A stretch of DNA of 64,000 bases from CAYSWH01 sp964434775 (GCA_964434775.1 CAYSWH010000003.1:11536-75535), one strand, 5' to 3'. Positions 17,198 to 27,005 are shown, numbered from the stretch's first letter. Notes: generated from the letters alone by a model not told the origin. Translations and numbers: made by a program.

Positions 17198-17677
17198 TTA
17201 GAGATTAATGTCTTTTCTAAAATTAAAACAGTCGATCGAAAAACCTTGCTTGTAATAAAATGTGTGAGCATTTTTTCTGTGTAAATCTGATCTCAACTCT
17301 ATTCCTCCACAGCCTTTTTCTTCAGCAAATTCAATAATAAATTGCAACATCTTAGTTCCAAGACCGTAACCTCTTACATCTCTATCAATTACCAAATGAT
17401 TAACATAGCAAATTTTTTCATCCCACATTTGCCAGCTGATATTAAACTCCGCAAAACCCACAGGCTTATCATCCAAATCCATTCCTACAAAATAGCTTTT
17501 TTGGTGATCTACCATGTCGTTTATTATCCTCTTTAGCCTCTTTTTGGTTTTAATAAAATAAAGCATCTCCTTAATTATACGGTGATAATTTACTACTTCT
17601 GAAGGGTCTAAAAACCTGATTTTTAAGTTTTCCTTAATTTTCTTTGACTTATCCGAGTCTTCTTCACATACAGACAT
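17198..17677 (-). CDS. GNAT family N-acetyltransferase
   Basis: 159 residues. Core motif A is visible as VIDRDVRGYGLGTKMLQFIIEFAEEKGC, where the (Q/R)GxGxG/A signature appears as RGYGLG and binds acetyl-CoA pyrophosphate. It is followed by GIELRSDLHRKNAHTFYYKQGF, the typical motif B (N..A..FY...GF). Substrate unknown. It lies upstream of the EVE gene on the same strand and divergent from galE. Confidence 0.9.
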   Translation of the reverse strand: MSVCEEDSDKSKKIKENLKIRFLDPSEVVNYHRIIKEMLYFIKTKKRLKRIINDMVDHQKSYFVGMDLDDKPVGFAEFNISWQMWDEKICYVNHLVIDRDVRGYGLGTKMLQFIIEFAEEKGCGGIELRSDLHRKNAHTFYYKQGFSIDCFNFRKDINL

Positions 17678-17887
17678 ATTACTCTTATATTTTTATTGAT
17701 TAATATTAATAATACGGAAACCGGTCTTTTTACGAAACCGCTAAAATTTTGTAACTAAAGGTCTTAAGTTAATTAGTCCTCAATCTTTATACAGGAGGGA
17801 TAACTTGCAAAAGTCATCCGCTTGAAACATAGCAAATTTGGTTAATTTAATTAACTGTTTCTTTAAAAAAAAATTCTGTCAAAATCC

Positions 17888-17916
17888 TTGACATTTAGAT
17901 GATATAAAACTATTTT
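17888..17916 (+). promoter_or_regulatory. Probable sigma70-type promoter of galE
   Basis: TTGACA (17888-17893), 17-base spacer, TATTTT (17911-17916). The galE ATG at 17935 would be about a dozen bases past the expected start of transcription, giving a very short leader with no Shine-Dalgarno. Confidence 0.45.
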
Positions 17917-17934
17917 TAATTAGTTTATTTTTTT

Positions 17935-18918
17935 ATGGGCAAAATTCTAGTTACCGGAGGAGCCGGCTATATCGGTTCACAAACAAACTATGTTTTGTTG
18001 GATCAAGGTTTTGAAACAGTAGTTTTTGATAATTTATCATATGGACACAGGGAAGTAGTTTCCGACAAATCTAAATTTTATCGCGGCGATCTTTTAAATC
18101 TTGATTCTTTGGAGCAAGTTTTTAGAGAAAATAAAATTGAAGCAGTCTTACATTTTGCAGCCTTTATTTCTGTAGGAGAAAGCGTGGAAAAGCCTGACAT
18201 TTACTATCGTAACAATGTTTTAGGGACTATAAACCTACTGGAAGTAATGAAAAAGTATGAAGTAAATAAACTGGTTTTTTCTTCGACAGCAGCTGTATAC
18301 GGATTGCCGGAAAATGTTCCCATTAGTGAAAACTCACCCAAGATGCCGATTAATCCTTATGGTAGAAGTAAGTGGATGATGGAGCAGATAATGGATGATT
18401 TCCATCAAGCTTACGGACTAAATTCCCTTCGTCTAAGATATTTTAATGCTTGCGGTGCCGATAGTAAGCTTAGAACCGGAGAGAATCATCAGCCGGAAAC
18501 CCACCTTATTCCTCTGGCAATCTATGCAGCCTTGAATATTAAGCCGGAAATCAAGATTTACGGTGATGACTATAACACTCCTGACGGAACTTGCATTCGT
18601 GACTATATTTATATTGAAGATTTAGCTGAAGCACACGTGCTTGCCTTAAAAAAACTTTTATCAGGCCTGAAAATAGCGGAAGGTGTGAACTTGGGAACTA
18701 AGAGAGGATATTCAGTAAAAGAAGTGATTCAAACAGTAAAAGAAGTAACCGGCAGAGATTTTATAGTTGAGGTAACAGACAAAAGACCGGGAGATCCGAA
18801 TATTTTAGTAGCAGACAATCAAAAAGCCAAAGATCTTTTAAATTGGGAAGCGAATAGATCAGAGCTGAAAAATATTATCCAAACTGCCTGGCAATGGCAC
18901 CAAAAGAATTTATCTTAA
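17935..18918 (+). CDS. galE: UDP-glucose 4-epimerase
   Basis: 327 residues, normal for GalE. N-terminal NAD-binding GGAGYIGSQT (about 7-16), HFAA near residue 73, the Ser-Thr catalytic pair in FSSTAAVYG (about 118-126), and YGRSK with catalytic Tyr and Lys (about 145-149). Later RLRYFNACGAD, DGTCIRDYIYIEDLAEAH and the C-terminal RPGDPNILVAD are GalE signatures. It interconverts UDP-glucose and UDP-galactose in the cytoplasm, supplying the surface glycan genes around it. The flippase follows 15 bases later in the same direction. Confidence 0.95.
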   Translation: MGKILVTGGAGYIGSQTNYVLLDQGFETVVFDNLSYGHREVVSDKSKFYRGDLLNLDSLEQVFRENKIEAVLHFAAFISVGESVEKPDIYYRNNVLGTINLLEVMKKYEVNKLVFSSTAAVYGLPENVPISENSPKMPINPYGRSKWMMEQIMDDFHQAYGLNSLRLRYFNACGADSKLRTGENHQPETHLIPLAIYAALNIKPEIKIYGDDYNTPDGTCIRDYIYIEDLAEAHVLALKKLLSGLKIAEGVNLGTKRGYSVKEVIQTVKEVTGRDFIVEVTDKRPGDPNILVADNQKAKDLLNWEANRSELKNIIQTAWQWHQKNLS

Positions 18919-18933
18919 AATGAACTAAACAGT

Positions 18934-20223
18934 ATGCTTAAAAAAGGATGGAATTATTTTCTAAATAATGATTTTTTAAAGTCTTCTTCAGTTTTTTATA
19001 TAGTCAACATAGTTAACGCCGCTTCTAACTACGGTCTGATTGTAATTGTTAGTCATAGCATTAGTGATCAGCTTAGTGCATGGACGGCCCTAAATAGTTT
19101 AATCATTATCTTCTTAACCCCGGTTCAAGGCCTTGGAACAAACATCTCTAAAAGAGTTTCTTCTATTTCTCACCAAAGTGCTTTAGCCGGCTGCGAATAT
19201 TACTCCTTTCTTCGGTCAAACACTTTTAAAGTTATTTTAGCTTTTTTTACTCTTCCTTTAGTCTTTTTTCTAATACTCAGAAGCGTCGGCTTAACCCCTG
19301 ATTTTCCTTCTTACATCTTCATTTCGATCATAACTATGGTTGCCTTAATACAGTCCATAGAAAGTCAGTTTTTAATGGGTATACTCGACACCAAACATAC
19401 CATTCAAGCTCTTTTATCAATTGGCTTGATTCGCTTAAGTAGTACAATTTTATTTATCTATCTGGGCTTTGAAATATATTCTCTTCCAATGGGTTTGGTA
19501 GCTTCATATTTGGTTTCCTATCTAATTGCTAAATTTTACGGCAACAAATACCGAAAAAAAATAACAAAAGAAGTAAATAAACTAGAAGAAAACGTAAAAA
19601 AGAAAGTACAAAGTTTAAGTTTAAAGGAAGAAATTTACGGAGCTTCCAAGACAATTATCGCTTTAGCCTTTCTTGCCTTAACTCTAAATTTAGGTATGGT
19701 TATTGCAGAGAGACTTTTAAACACTCAAGAAAAAGACCTTTATGCCGTTCTTTTTAACTTCGGTCAAATAATACATTTTGGTTCTACAGCCTTCCTTTCT
19801 GCATTTATTGCTCATTCGGCAAGAGGAAAAAATATTGGTATATATCTACAGTCGCTGGCTTTGGTAAGTCTTTCCTCTCTAGGAGCGGGTGTTACCTTTT
19901 GGATCTTTGGGGACTTACTCCTACAAGCATTTAATAGGCAAGAATACTCATCTCAACTGTATCTGATAATCCTTTACGCTCTTTTAATCTCTATTTATAA
20001 CGCCTTGTTTGTTTCCGTCCAGTACCTAATATCTCAGGATCAATACAGAACAATTCTTAAACTCTTTATTTTCATCTTATTAAACGCTGTTACCTTAATA
20101 ATTATTTCATCAGTTGACCTAGGTCTTCAAATTGATATAATCTTACAATATATCTTTGCCAATATGTTTTTTGTAGGCGGTGCAACTCTCTATTCAGGAT
20201 ATAAAATTTTCCAAAACAGGTAG
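18934..20223 (+). CDS. Polysaccharide flippase-like membrane protein (Wzx/MOP type)
   Basis: 429 residues with about 12 hydrophobic helices and a basic/charged central cytoplasmic loop (about 205-235, Lys/Glu-rich). The N-terminal phrase SSSVFYIVNIVNAASNYG and later the LNTQEKDLYAVLFNFGQ loop resemble oligosaccharide flippases (MOP superfamily, Wzx-like). It lies directly behind galE, consistent with moving lipid-linked glycan units across the membrane. Identity is by topology and context, not by a diagnostic motif. Confidence 0.75.
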   Translation: MLKKGWNYFLNNDFLKSSSVFYIVNIVNAASNYGLIVIVSHSISDQLSAWTALNSLIIIFLTPVQGLGTNISKRVSSISHQSALAGCEYYSFLRSNTFKVILAFFTLPLVFFLILRSVGLTPDFPSYIFISIITMVALIQSIESQFLMGILDTKHTIQALLSIGLIRLSSTILFIYLGFEIYSLPMGLVASYLVSYLIAKFYGNKYRKKITKEVNKLEENVKKKVQSLSLKEEIYGASKTIIALAFLALTLNLGMVIAERLLNTQEKDLYAVLFNFGQIIHFGSTAFLSAFIAHSARGKNIGIYLQSLALVSLSSLGAGVTFWIFGDLLLQAFNRQEYSSQLYLIILYALLISIYNALFVSVQYLISQDQYRTILKLFIFILLNAVTLIIISSVDLGLQIDIILQYIFANMFFVGGATLYSGYKIFQNR

Positions 20224-20352
20224 CTATTCATGTTTTTTTAATTAGTAAATCCTCAAAAAAATCCAAAATTTAGAAAATTTTTGAAGAGTTTTAGGATGAA
20301 TTAACAACATTGGGACCAAAAGAAAGTACTTATTTATTGTCGACAAATTTTT

Positions 20353-20546
20353 CTTTTGCTCTTCTTGATTTATAGCCATCCCCTCTTAAACCCAGACATT
20401 TCCAAATTTTACTCCGTCACTTGCCAAGTGGTCATCCTGAATTTGCAACCTCGTCATCCTGGATTTATTTCAGGATCTATTTGAAGAGATGCCGAAACAA
20501 GTTCGCCGGAACAAATGTGTATAGGTTATGTTCGGATCAACTATAT
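20353..20546 (-). repeat. Dispersed MITE-like repeat, copy D
   Basis: Inverted relative to copy C and identical to it over about 194 bases except one position. The shared segment extends past the repeat end (TATAGCC) into CTTTTGCTCTTCTTGATT. The region from 20224 to 20833 holds no convincing gene apart from this repeat. Confidence 0.92.
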
Positions 20547-20833
20547 AATGATAATTAATAAATATATTTAGACGAAAAAAGACCACATCCAAAGGATTGA
20601 TAGTTTTAGATAAATTCCTCATCTCTTTTTGACTAAAAAAGCGGCATCTAAAATTAGAATTACTTCTTTTTAATCCATACATTCTTTTGCCTGTTTAAGT
20701 ATTTAGGAGGTCGACAGAAAAACGTTTTTATTACTGCATCTAATCAGTATAAATCCGACAATTTTTTATTTATCAAATAGAAGGAAATTTTTTTGTGCAT
20801 CCGTATTTTTAATTTAAGGGGTGTCTTAATTGA

Positions 20834-23800
20834 TTAATCACCTGTACTATCTTCGTCCTCTTCTCCGGCAGAAGGATCGGTAATGCTAATTGTGGAGTCC
20901 GGAACTTCTATTTTTTGAGTGCCGCTGCCCGTTATGTATATGGGTAAGTTTGCTGCAGCCTCATTGCCGGCAGTCGAAACCGTACAGGTGGTAACGCTGT
21001 TTGAGCTTAGGGTGCAAGAACTTCCAACAGTTGATTGTCCAATAAATATATAAATTACTGATAATTCTGTTTTAGCCGGAGGTACAATTTGGCAGGTGGA
21101 ATTTTCACCAAGCTCTACGTCTGAACAGTTTACTTTGAAGGAACTCAGGTCGATCTCCGTCTCTTCCTCTTCTTCCTCTTCCTCATCGTTTGCAGAAGAA
21201 AAGTTAACATTGGTAAACTCAGCCTTTACCTCCATATCAAAGTCGGTTTTAATAATTATCTCTACTGAGTTTTTTCCGGTAATTTCTAAACTGTTTGTCA
21301 ACACTTCCAGATTAGGGCTGTTTTCGGCTGTTTCAACAGTTACTCCGTTAATTCTCAGGTCAATTTGAGTAACCCGGATATTTTCATTAACAGTTTTGAC
21401 ATTAATTGCAATTGTTTTCGGTGCCGGAGAATTTGACTCGAGGTTAGTTTCGATTTCCGGTTTTAGCTTGTCTTCACTGATATCTGATTTCTCAGTAGGG
21501 CAAGTATTGCCGCTACCTCCAATTGCCTTAGCCGGGCTATACCAAGCAGGGTTTTGAGGGAATTCGGAAAGTAGTTCCCCGCACTGCATTTCCGTTATTA
21601 ATTCTTCAGGTAAATTGAAATCGTTAGGAAGTAACTTGTTGTCAATAGCAGTAACTTTTATGGTTCGGTTGGTAATTGGTGAACGGTTTTGAAAAATACT
21701 ATTTTCTCTAGGGTTGTAATTACCGCCGGAAAGCTTTTCCGTGGCCTGGTTTAGAAGGCTGATTTGTTCCTCTGAAAGATATTCTGTAGCTCCGGAATCA
21801 GAAATAAATCCTGAGGTTCGAGAAAGTTTTACGGGTGTCAGACCTTCTACGCTAAATCCTTTCTTTGGTTTGTCTTGGTGAATCTCGGTCATTATCTGTT
21901 TCCAAATCGGAGCTGCGCTCGTCGAGCCGGTAGCATCGGGATTCATTGGGCTGTTATCGGTGTTTCCAACCCATACAGTTACTGTGTAGTAAGGGGATCC
22001 TCCTACGGTCCACGCATCTCTAACGTCGCTGGTAGTACCGGTTTTTGCAGCTACGCTATTATTGCCGGTCCAGCCGTCCAATTCCAAGTTACTTTTGACA
22101 GTCCCCCAAATAGACGGATCTCTGGAGTCATAGTCAGACATTACATGAGCAACTTCTTTAGCTATTGAAGAATCTATTACCTGGTCTATTCTTGGATAAG
22201 GATTATTCTCTTCTTGAGTGTTTTCATAAAATACTCTTTCTTCCAAACCTCCGGTGCTTGGGTCGTATTCTCTTGAAATAATCTTTTTGAAAGGATTGGC
22301 TGTTCTCAAGTTTCCTTCCTGCAGTAATGTATTAATTCCGGTTACGTGAGACTCCATACTTACTTCACAACTACCCAGAGCCATAGTTATGTCACATTCT
22401 CTAAGATGACTTACTCCGACCTTACTGGCAAAACTTTCTAAGTTATTTACCGCACTTATAGAATCAGGTTGATTTCCGGGATTCTGAAGTAAATAGGCTC
22501 CTTTGACTGAAGGGATGTTTAATGAATTTTGCAAAGAGTATCTGGCGGTAACCAATCCGTAAGTCTTTTTATTGAAATTACTAGGACTAAACCCTCCAAA
22601 GTCCGTTTTAGCATCGAGTAAAATTGTTCCCGGATTGAAACCTCTTTCAAAGGCTCCGGCAAAAACATATGGTTTATAGCTACTACCGGGTTGTCTGTAA
22701 GAAGTGGCGACATTGACTTGCCCTCCTATTTCTACATTATTAAAATCTCTGGAACCGATCATGGCAACTATCTCTCCGGAGGGTCCGTCCAAAACCATGG
22801 CTGCAGCGTTATTGGCACCGTTTGGAAGGATATAAGTTCCGGAATTTTCAGTTATAATTTGTTCCATTCTGGCTTGTTTATCAATGTCGAAAGTGGAGTG
22901 TATTTTATAACCCTTAGTCAAAAGCTCTTTTTGGGTAATACCAAACTTTTCTTCCATCTCGTGAACAATATAATTTTGAATATGTCCATACTTGATTTCA
23001 GTTTCTTTGGGAGGTAAAAAATCAGGTATTTCCGCTTGCAATTCAGCCACCTGACTCTGTTGAATATACATGGGTTTATCTTGACCTCTAAGTGGTACGG
23101 CGGCCATTTTTTCTATGCAAGCATTTTTTCTGGCAATTAGCTCTTCTGCAGCGGGAGTATTGGTGTTACCTTCCATTATATCGGTGATTCCAAGTGAATA
23201 TACGGTTGGCTTTTGCGGCATCGAAGCTAGATAACATGATTCCGAGATCGTAAGGTCCTTGGCACTCTTTCCATAAAAACTTTGCGAAGCTTTTTCTATA
23301 CCGTACATGTTTCTACCAAAAGGAACCCAATTAAGATACAGCTCTAAAACCTCTTCTCTATCTACTTCTTGATTAAATTTTATCGCTGACATTAGTTCGT
23401 TCAACTTTCTGTCAACACTATGATCGTCTTGACCTGAAACATTTTTGATTAATTGTTGAGACAGACCGCTACCTCCACGACATTCCTGACCTCTGGAAAA
23501 CAAACATTTTACTGTAGCTCCGACTAAGTTTTTCCAGGGTATTCCTACCTCATTTTCATAAAAGTTTTCGTCTTCCAAGGCAATTATAGCTAGTTGCATG
23601 TTCTCAGAAATGTTAGATAAAGAAACGTATTCCCGGTTCTCAGCACCACCGGAATAAGAGATTATTTCTCTTTCTTTGCGGTCAAAAACTACACTTCCTT
23701 CCGGAGGTTGTAATGCTTGAGCCTTTACAGAGGGAGCCTGGTTATATTTCGACAGTAGCCAAAATCCTGTAACCGTCAGACCGAGTAGTCCGATTAATCC

Positions 23801-24130
23801 GCTAACATAAACAAAACCTTTTATCTTCTTTCTGTGTTTTTTGTAAAACCTCTTAACTTTATTCTTAAAACCGGGTTTGTTTTCTTCTTCCGGCAAGTTT
23901 GTATCTTCTTCCGGGTACCAATTTTCTTCGTTAGGGTGACCAAACTCCGGTTCGTAGTCATCTTCCGGACGGTAATCTTTGGAGTAGTCTTCTTGAGTAT
24001 TATTTTCTGTGTAGTTTTGTCGGGGGTAATGATTTTCCGGAGTCCTTAGATCATCCGGCTGTGGTCTATCAGTATAAATATCCGTACTTTTCCTTCTGGG
24101 GCGCTTGGGCTCAACAATGATTTCTGTCAT
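20834..24130 (-). CDS. Class A penicillin-binding protein (transglycosylase/transpeptidase)
   Basis: 1098 residues. A ~90-residue acidic/Pro-rich cytoplasmic N-terminus precedes a membrane helix (about 105-126). The GT51 domain starts at the catalytic EDENF (Glu186) and includes SGLSQQLIKN and LYLNWVPFGRNMYGIEKAS, the usual family phrases. The transpeptidase domain has SxxK as S483-S-Y-K486, SxN as S536-L-N538 and KTG at 696-698 in AAKTGTTSDVRDAW. Both active sites are complete. A long C-terminal extension (~800-1098) contains Ig-like beta segments and a run of eight Glu, and ends acidic; it probably sits in the envelope. It polymerises and crosslinks peptidoglycan at the outer face of the membrane. 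Confidence 0.95.
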   Translation of the reverse strand: MTEIIVEPKRPRRKSTDIYTDRPQPDDLRTPENHYPRQNYTENNTQEDYSKDYRPEDDYEPEFGHPNEENWYPEEDTNLPEEENKPGFKNKVKRFYKKHRKKIKGFVYVSGLIGLLGLTVTGFWLLSKYNQAPSVKAQALQPPEGSVVFDRKEREIISYSGGAENREYVSLSNISENMQLAIIALEDENFYENEVGIPWKNLVGATVKCLFSRGQECRGGSGLSQQLIKNVSGQDDHSVDRKLNELMSAIKFNQEVDREEVLELYLNWVPFGRNMYGIEKASQSFYGKSAKDLTISESCYLASMPQKPTVYSLGITDIMEGNTNTPAAEELIARKNACIEKMAAVPLRGQDKPMYIQQSQVAELQAEIPDFLPPKETEIKYGHIQNYIVHEMEEKFGITQKELLTKGYKIHSTFDIDKQARMEQIITENSGTYILPNGANNAAAMVLDGPSGEIVAMIGSRDFNNVEIGGQVNVATSYRQPGSSYKPYVFAGAFERGFNPGTILLDAKTDFGGFSPSNFNKKTYGLVTARYSLQNSLNIPSVKGAYLLQNPGNQPDSISAVNNLESFASKVGVSHLRECDITMALGSCEVSMESHVTGINTLLQEGNLRTANPFKKIISREYDPSTGGLEERVFYENTQEENNPYPRIDQVIDSSIAKEVAHVMSDYDSRDPSIWGTVKSNLELDGWTGNNSVAAKTGTTSDVRDAWTVGGSPYYTVTVWVGNTDNSPMNPDATGSTSAAPIWKQIMTEIHQDKPKKGFSVEGLTPVKLSRTSGFISDSGATEYLSEEQISLLNQATEKLSGGNYNPRENSIFQNRSPITNRTIKVTAIDNKLLPNDFNLPEELITEMQCGELLSEFPQNPAWYSPAKAIGGSGNTCPTEKSDISEDKLKPEIETNLESNSPAPKTIAINVKTVNENIRVTQIDLRINGVTVETAENSPNLEVLTNSLEITGKNSVEIIIKTDFDMEVKAEFTNVNFSSANDEEEEEEEETEIDLSSFKVNCSDVELGENSTCQIVPPAKTELSVIYIFIGQSTVGSSCTLSSNSVTTCTVSTAGNEAAANLPIYITGSGTQKIEVPDSTISITDPSAGEEDEDSTGD

Positions 24131-24513
24131 ACAGTTGTTAATTTATTGATTGAACTTATACTTATAAAAGCTGTTTTTATTTTTATCTTTAAATTCAGTT
24201 AACAATTTACTCAATATTTTAGTCTTTTGTAAAATGTTTTTTCAAAATTGTAAATAGAGGCAAATCCTTTGTTTAATTAAAGTGTCTTTTGGTTAGTTGT
24301 TTGTGACATATCTTTTTGGATTTTTAATGGAAATTTTCAATAGTCGACTTTGCAAATGTGAATTTTGTAGCCAATAATTCAATAATAAAGATTTAAGCTG
24401 TTTGTTTCCATTTGTGATTAATTTCTATAAAAATCTTCTATAGATAACTTTGGCTTGACATTTTTTGATTTTATTAGGATATTATTTCTTGATTAAAAGG
24501 ATTAAAACCTTAT
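24131..24513. other. AT-rich divergent intergenic region
   Basis: 382 bases between the divergent PBP and rpsG genes. Apart from the rpsG promoter at 24455-24483 I see no gene, hairpin or repeat. It must also hold the PBP promoter, which I cannot place with confidence. Confidence 0.5.
24455..24483 (+). promoter_or_regulatory. Promoter of rpsG-gmd
   Basis: TTGACA (24455-24460), 17-base spacer, GATATT (24478-24483), then the rpsG ATG at 24514. Spacing and -35 are ideal for a housekeeping sigma factor. Confidence 0.65.
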
Positions 24514-25008
24514 ATGCCAAGAAGAAAAAGAGTGTTAAAGAGACCTAAAATCTCAGCTGACAAAACTTTTAACAGTATTTTAGTTTCACGTCTTGTTAAC
24601 AGAGTAATGTGGGACGGAAAAAAAACAATTGCTAACAAAATAGTGGTTAGCTCGTTGACCAAAGCCAGTGAAGAGTTGCAGGTAGCACCACTGGAAGTTT
24701 TGGAGACAGCGGTGAATAATGTTCAGCCGCAAATTGAAGTAAAAAGTGTCAGAGTCGGTGGGGCTAATTATCAAGTTCCAATGGAACCTTATCCTGCCAG
24801 AGGTCTTAGGTTGGCCCTAACATGGATTGTTAATTCTGCCAGAGGAATTAAAGGTAGGCCGATGGAAGACAAATTAAAGCAAATTTTAGTTGAATCTTTT
24901 AATAATGAAGGTCCTGCAGTAGGAAAAAGGAACACGGTACATCAAACCGCTGCCGGTAACAAAGCTTTTGCTCATTTGGCACTTAGAATCAATCGTAAAA
25001 AAAGCTAG
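24514..25008 (+). CDS. rpsG: 30S ribosomal protein S7
   Basis: 164 residues, slightly longer than the common 156. It starts MPRRKRVLKRP and contains the S7 core: DGKKTIANKIV, ALEVLETAVNNVQPQ-like helix, VRVGGANYQVPMEP and RLALTWIVNSAR, ending in basic LALRINRKKS. S7 nucleates assembly of the 30S head on 16S rRNA. Usually rpsG lies between rpsL and fusA; neither is here. Instead a promoter precedes it directly and gmd follows 3 bases after its stop. Confidence 0.96.
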   Translation: MPRRKRVLKRPKISADKTFNSILVSRLVNRVMWDGKKTIANKIVVSSLTKASEELQVAPLEVLETAVNNVQPQIEVKSVRVGGANYQVPMEPYPARGLRLALTWIVNSARGIKGRPMEDKLKQILVESFNNEGPAVGKRNTVHQTAAGNKAFAHLALRINRKKS

Positions 25009-25011
25009 TCT

Positions 25012-26025
25012 ATGAAAACTGCGTTTATTACCGGAATTAGCGGTCAAGATGGAGCTTGGTTAGCTAAGCTATTGTTGGAAAAAGGGTATGAAGTCTATGG
25101 CGGTATTAGAAGGACCAGCCGACAAAATTTATCTGTTTTGGAATTTTTGAACATTGAGGACAAAGTAAAATTGGTAGAATTTGATTTATTAGAATACTCA
25201 AACATTTACCAAGTTATAACCGATATCAAGCCTGATGAATTTTATAATCTCGCAGCGCAAAGTTTTGTGGGTACAAGTTTCAAACAACCAATTAATACTA
25301 GTTTGACCGACGGTTTAGCAGTGACTTATATTTTGGATATTATTAAGAATTTTTCTCCTGAAACCAAATTTTACCAAGCTTCTACCAGCGAAATGTTTGG
25401 TAAAGTGCAGGCCATTCCTCAAGCGGAAGACACTCCTTTTTATCCCAGAAGTCCATATGGTGTAGCTAAATTGTATGCTCATTGGATGACTGTTAATTAC
25501 AGAGAGAGTTACAGTCTTTTTGCTGCAAGCGGTATTTTATTTAACCATGAGAGTGAGTTAAGAGGTCCTGAGTTTGTGACTCGAAAAATTACTATGAATG
25601 TTGCTAAATGGGCAAAAAATCGGAATATACCTTTAGAACTCGGTAACTTGGATGCCAAGAGAGATTGGGGCTATGCTAAAGAATATGTAGAAGGTATGTA
25701 TTTAATGTTGCAGGCGGAAAAGCCGGATACTTTTGTACTGGCTACCAATGAAACTACCAAGATTAGAGATTTTGTGAATTTTGCTTTCCAGGTTATTGAT
25801 AGAGAAGTTAGGTGGGAAGGTGAAGGAGAGAATGAGAAAGGTTTTGATGCAAAGACAGGAGAACTACTGGTTCAAGTTAATCCAAAGTTCTACAGACCGG
25901 CTGAAGTCGATCTGTTAATCGGAGATAACAGTAAGGCTAAGAGAGTTCTCGACTGGAATCCACAAACAGACGTAAATAAATTAGCGGAAATAATGGTAAA
26001 AAACGACATTGATCTCTTGAGCTAG
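25012..26025 (+). CDS. gmd: GDP-mannose 4,6-dehydratase
   Basis: 337 residues. NADP-binding TGISGQDGAWLAKLLLEKGYEV, catalytic STSEMF (Thr125, Glu127) and YGVAK (Tyr149, Lys153) are all intact. RDWGYAKEYVEGM, TNETTKIRDFV and VNPKFYRPAEVD are Gmd phrases. It converts GDP-mannose to GDP-4-keto-6-deoxymannose, the precursor of GDP-fucose, rhamnose and perosamine-type sugars. It starts 3 bases after rpsG and so is co-transcribed with a ribosomal protein gene, an unusual pairing. A divergent paralogue lies at 12289. Confidence 0.95.
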   Translation: MKTAFITGISGQDGAWLAKLLLEKGYEVYGGIRRTSRQNLSVLEFLNIEDKVKLVEFDLLEYSNIYQVITDIKPDEFYNLAAQSFVGTSFKQPINTSLTDGLAVTYILDIIKNFSPETKFYQASTSEMFGKVQAIPQAEDTPFYPRSPYGVAKLYAHWMTVNYRESYSLFAASGILFNHESELRGPEFVTRKITMNVAKWAKNRNIPLELGNLDAKRDWGYAKEYVEGMYLMLQAEKPDTFVLATNETTKIRDFVNFAFQVIDREVRWEGEGENEKGFDAKTGELLVQVNPKFYRPAEVDLLIGDNSKAKRVLDWNPQTDVNKLAEIMVKNDIDLLS

Positions 26026-26186
26026 TTTTAACAGAATTTTATCTTGCAACTTTTGATCAAAAACTTTGATTTGCTGTAATTATTTAATATACAAGCGATC
26101 TTTGATAATTGGGGTTATTTCCTACCAATGACGGTTAAGCTCTTTAATTTTTCAATTGTTTGTTATTTTTTTTGTAAACACGTTTT

Positions 26187-26903
26187 ATGGCAGTTCCGAA
26201 AATTAAATTTTGCGGTTTTACCAATACTGAAGATATTCAAAGGACAGTCAGTTTAGATTTCAACTATTATGGGTTTATTCTTGAGATAGCAAACAGTCCT
26301 AGGTCTATAAACTTGGACAAGGCTATAGAATTGGTAAGATTTACAAAAAATATATCAGACAAGAAGGCTGTAGCGGTGGTATGTAATCCCTCTGACTCTT
26401 TTGTCAAGCAGATTATTGACAGCCAAACCTTTGATGTAATTCAGTTTCACGGGCAGGAAGTGCCGCAAGTTCTTAAATCTTTAAAAGGAAAGATCGAAAC
26501 ATGGAAAGTTTTTAATTATGGAAAAAATGAGAATAATGCTAATTCAGAACCTTTTAACTCTAGCAAATTTAAGGAACAATTACTATCCCGAGTTAAAAAT
26601 TATCAAGAGAGTTTGGACAAAATTGTCTTGGACTTACCCAAGGATATTTCTTCAGTCAAAACACCGAGTGAAGAAATTCAAGAGCAAATTACTTTTGACC
26701 AAGACTTTTTTAAAAAACTTAGCGATTTAAATATCCCACTTATTCTGGCCGGCAAATTAACACCGGAAAATATTTTGGAAAGAATTAAATTCTTTGATTT
26801 TTACGGTGTGGACTTGGCCAGTGGAGTTGAAGCAAATCCGGGTAAGAAAGATTATCAAAAAATGGTTAGTTTTATTAAAGAGGTAGAAAAGGTTGGGCGG
26901 TAG
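26187..26903 (+). CDS. TrpF-like phosphoribosylanthranilate isomerase
   Basis: 238 residues against about 200 for TrpF. Family landmarks in order: KIKFCGFTN with the catalytic Cys (residue 9), GFILEIANSPRSI, VIQFHGQE, an IVLDLP strand carrying the candidate general-acid Asp, LAGKLTPENI, and GVDLASGVEANPGKKD at the phosphate site. An extra polar segment of about 30 residues (Asn/Lys/Ser-rich, around 115-145) lies before the Asp strand. TrpF isomerises phosphoribosylanthranilate in tryptophan synthesis, but no other trp gene is in the window. It may serve salvage, another Amadori isomerisation, or be part of a dispersed pathway. Confidence 0.8.
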   Translation: MAVPKIKFCGFTNTEDIQRTVSLDFNYYGFILEIANSPRSINLDKAIELVRFTKNISDKKAVAVVCNPSDSFVKQIIDSQTFDVIQFHGQEVPQVLKSLKGKIETWKVFNYGKNENNANSEPFNSSKFKEQLLSRVKNYQESLDKIVLDLPKDISSVKTPSEEIQEQITFDQDFFKKLSDLNIPLILAGKLTPENILERIKFFDFYGVDLASGVEANPGKKDYQKMVSFIKEVEKVGR

Positions 26904-27005
26904 CAGATTTTGATTTTACGCGACTTTGAAATTTCATGTTCTATAGCTAAACACGCTTTAACTTAGATACTTTCCCGGTAATCAGAATACCCCGTCAATA
27001 CTTTT

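Noticed and set aside
20470..20682. 70-codon minus-strand frame next to repeat copy D
   Set aside because: Its second half is translated repeat, and the first half has no coding character.
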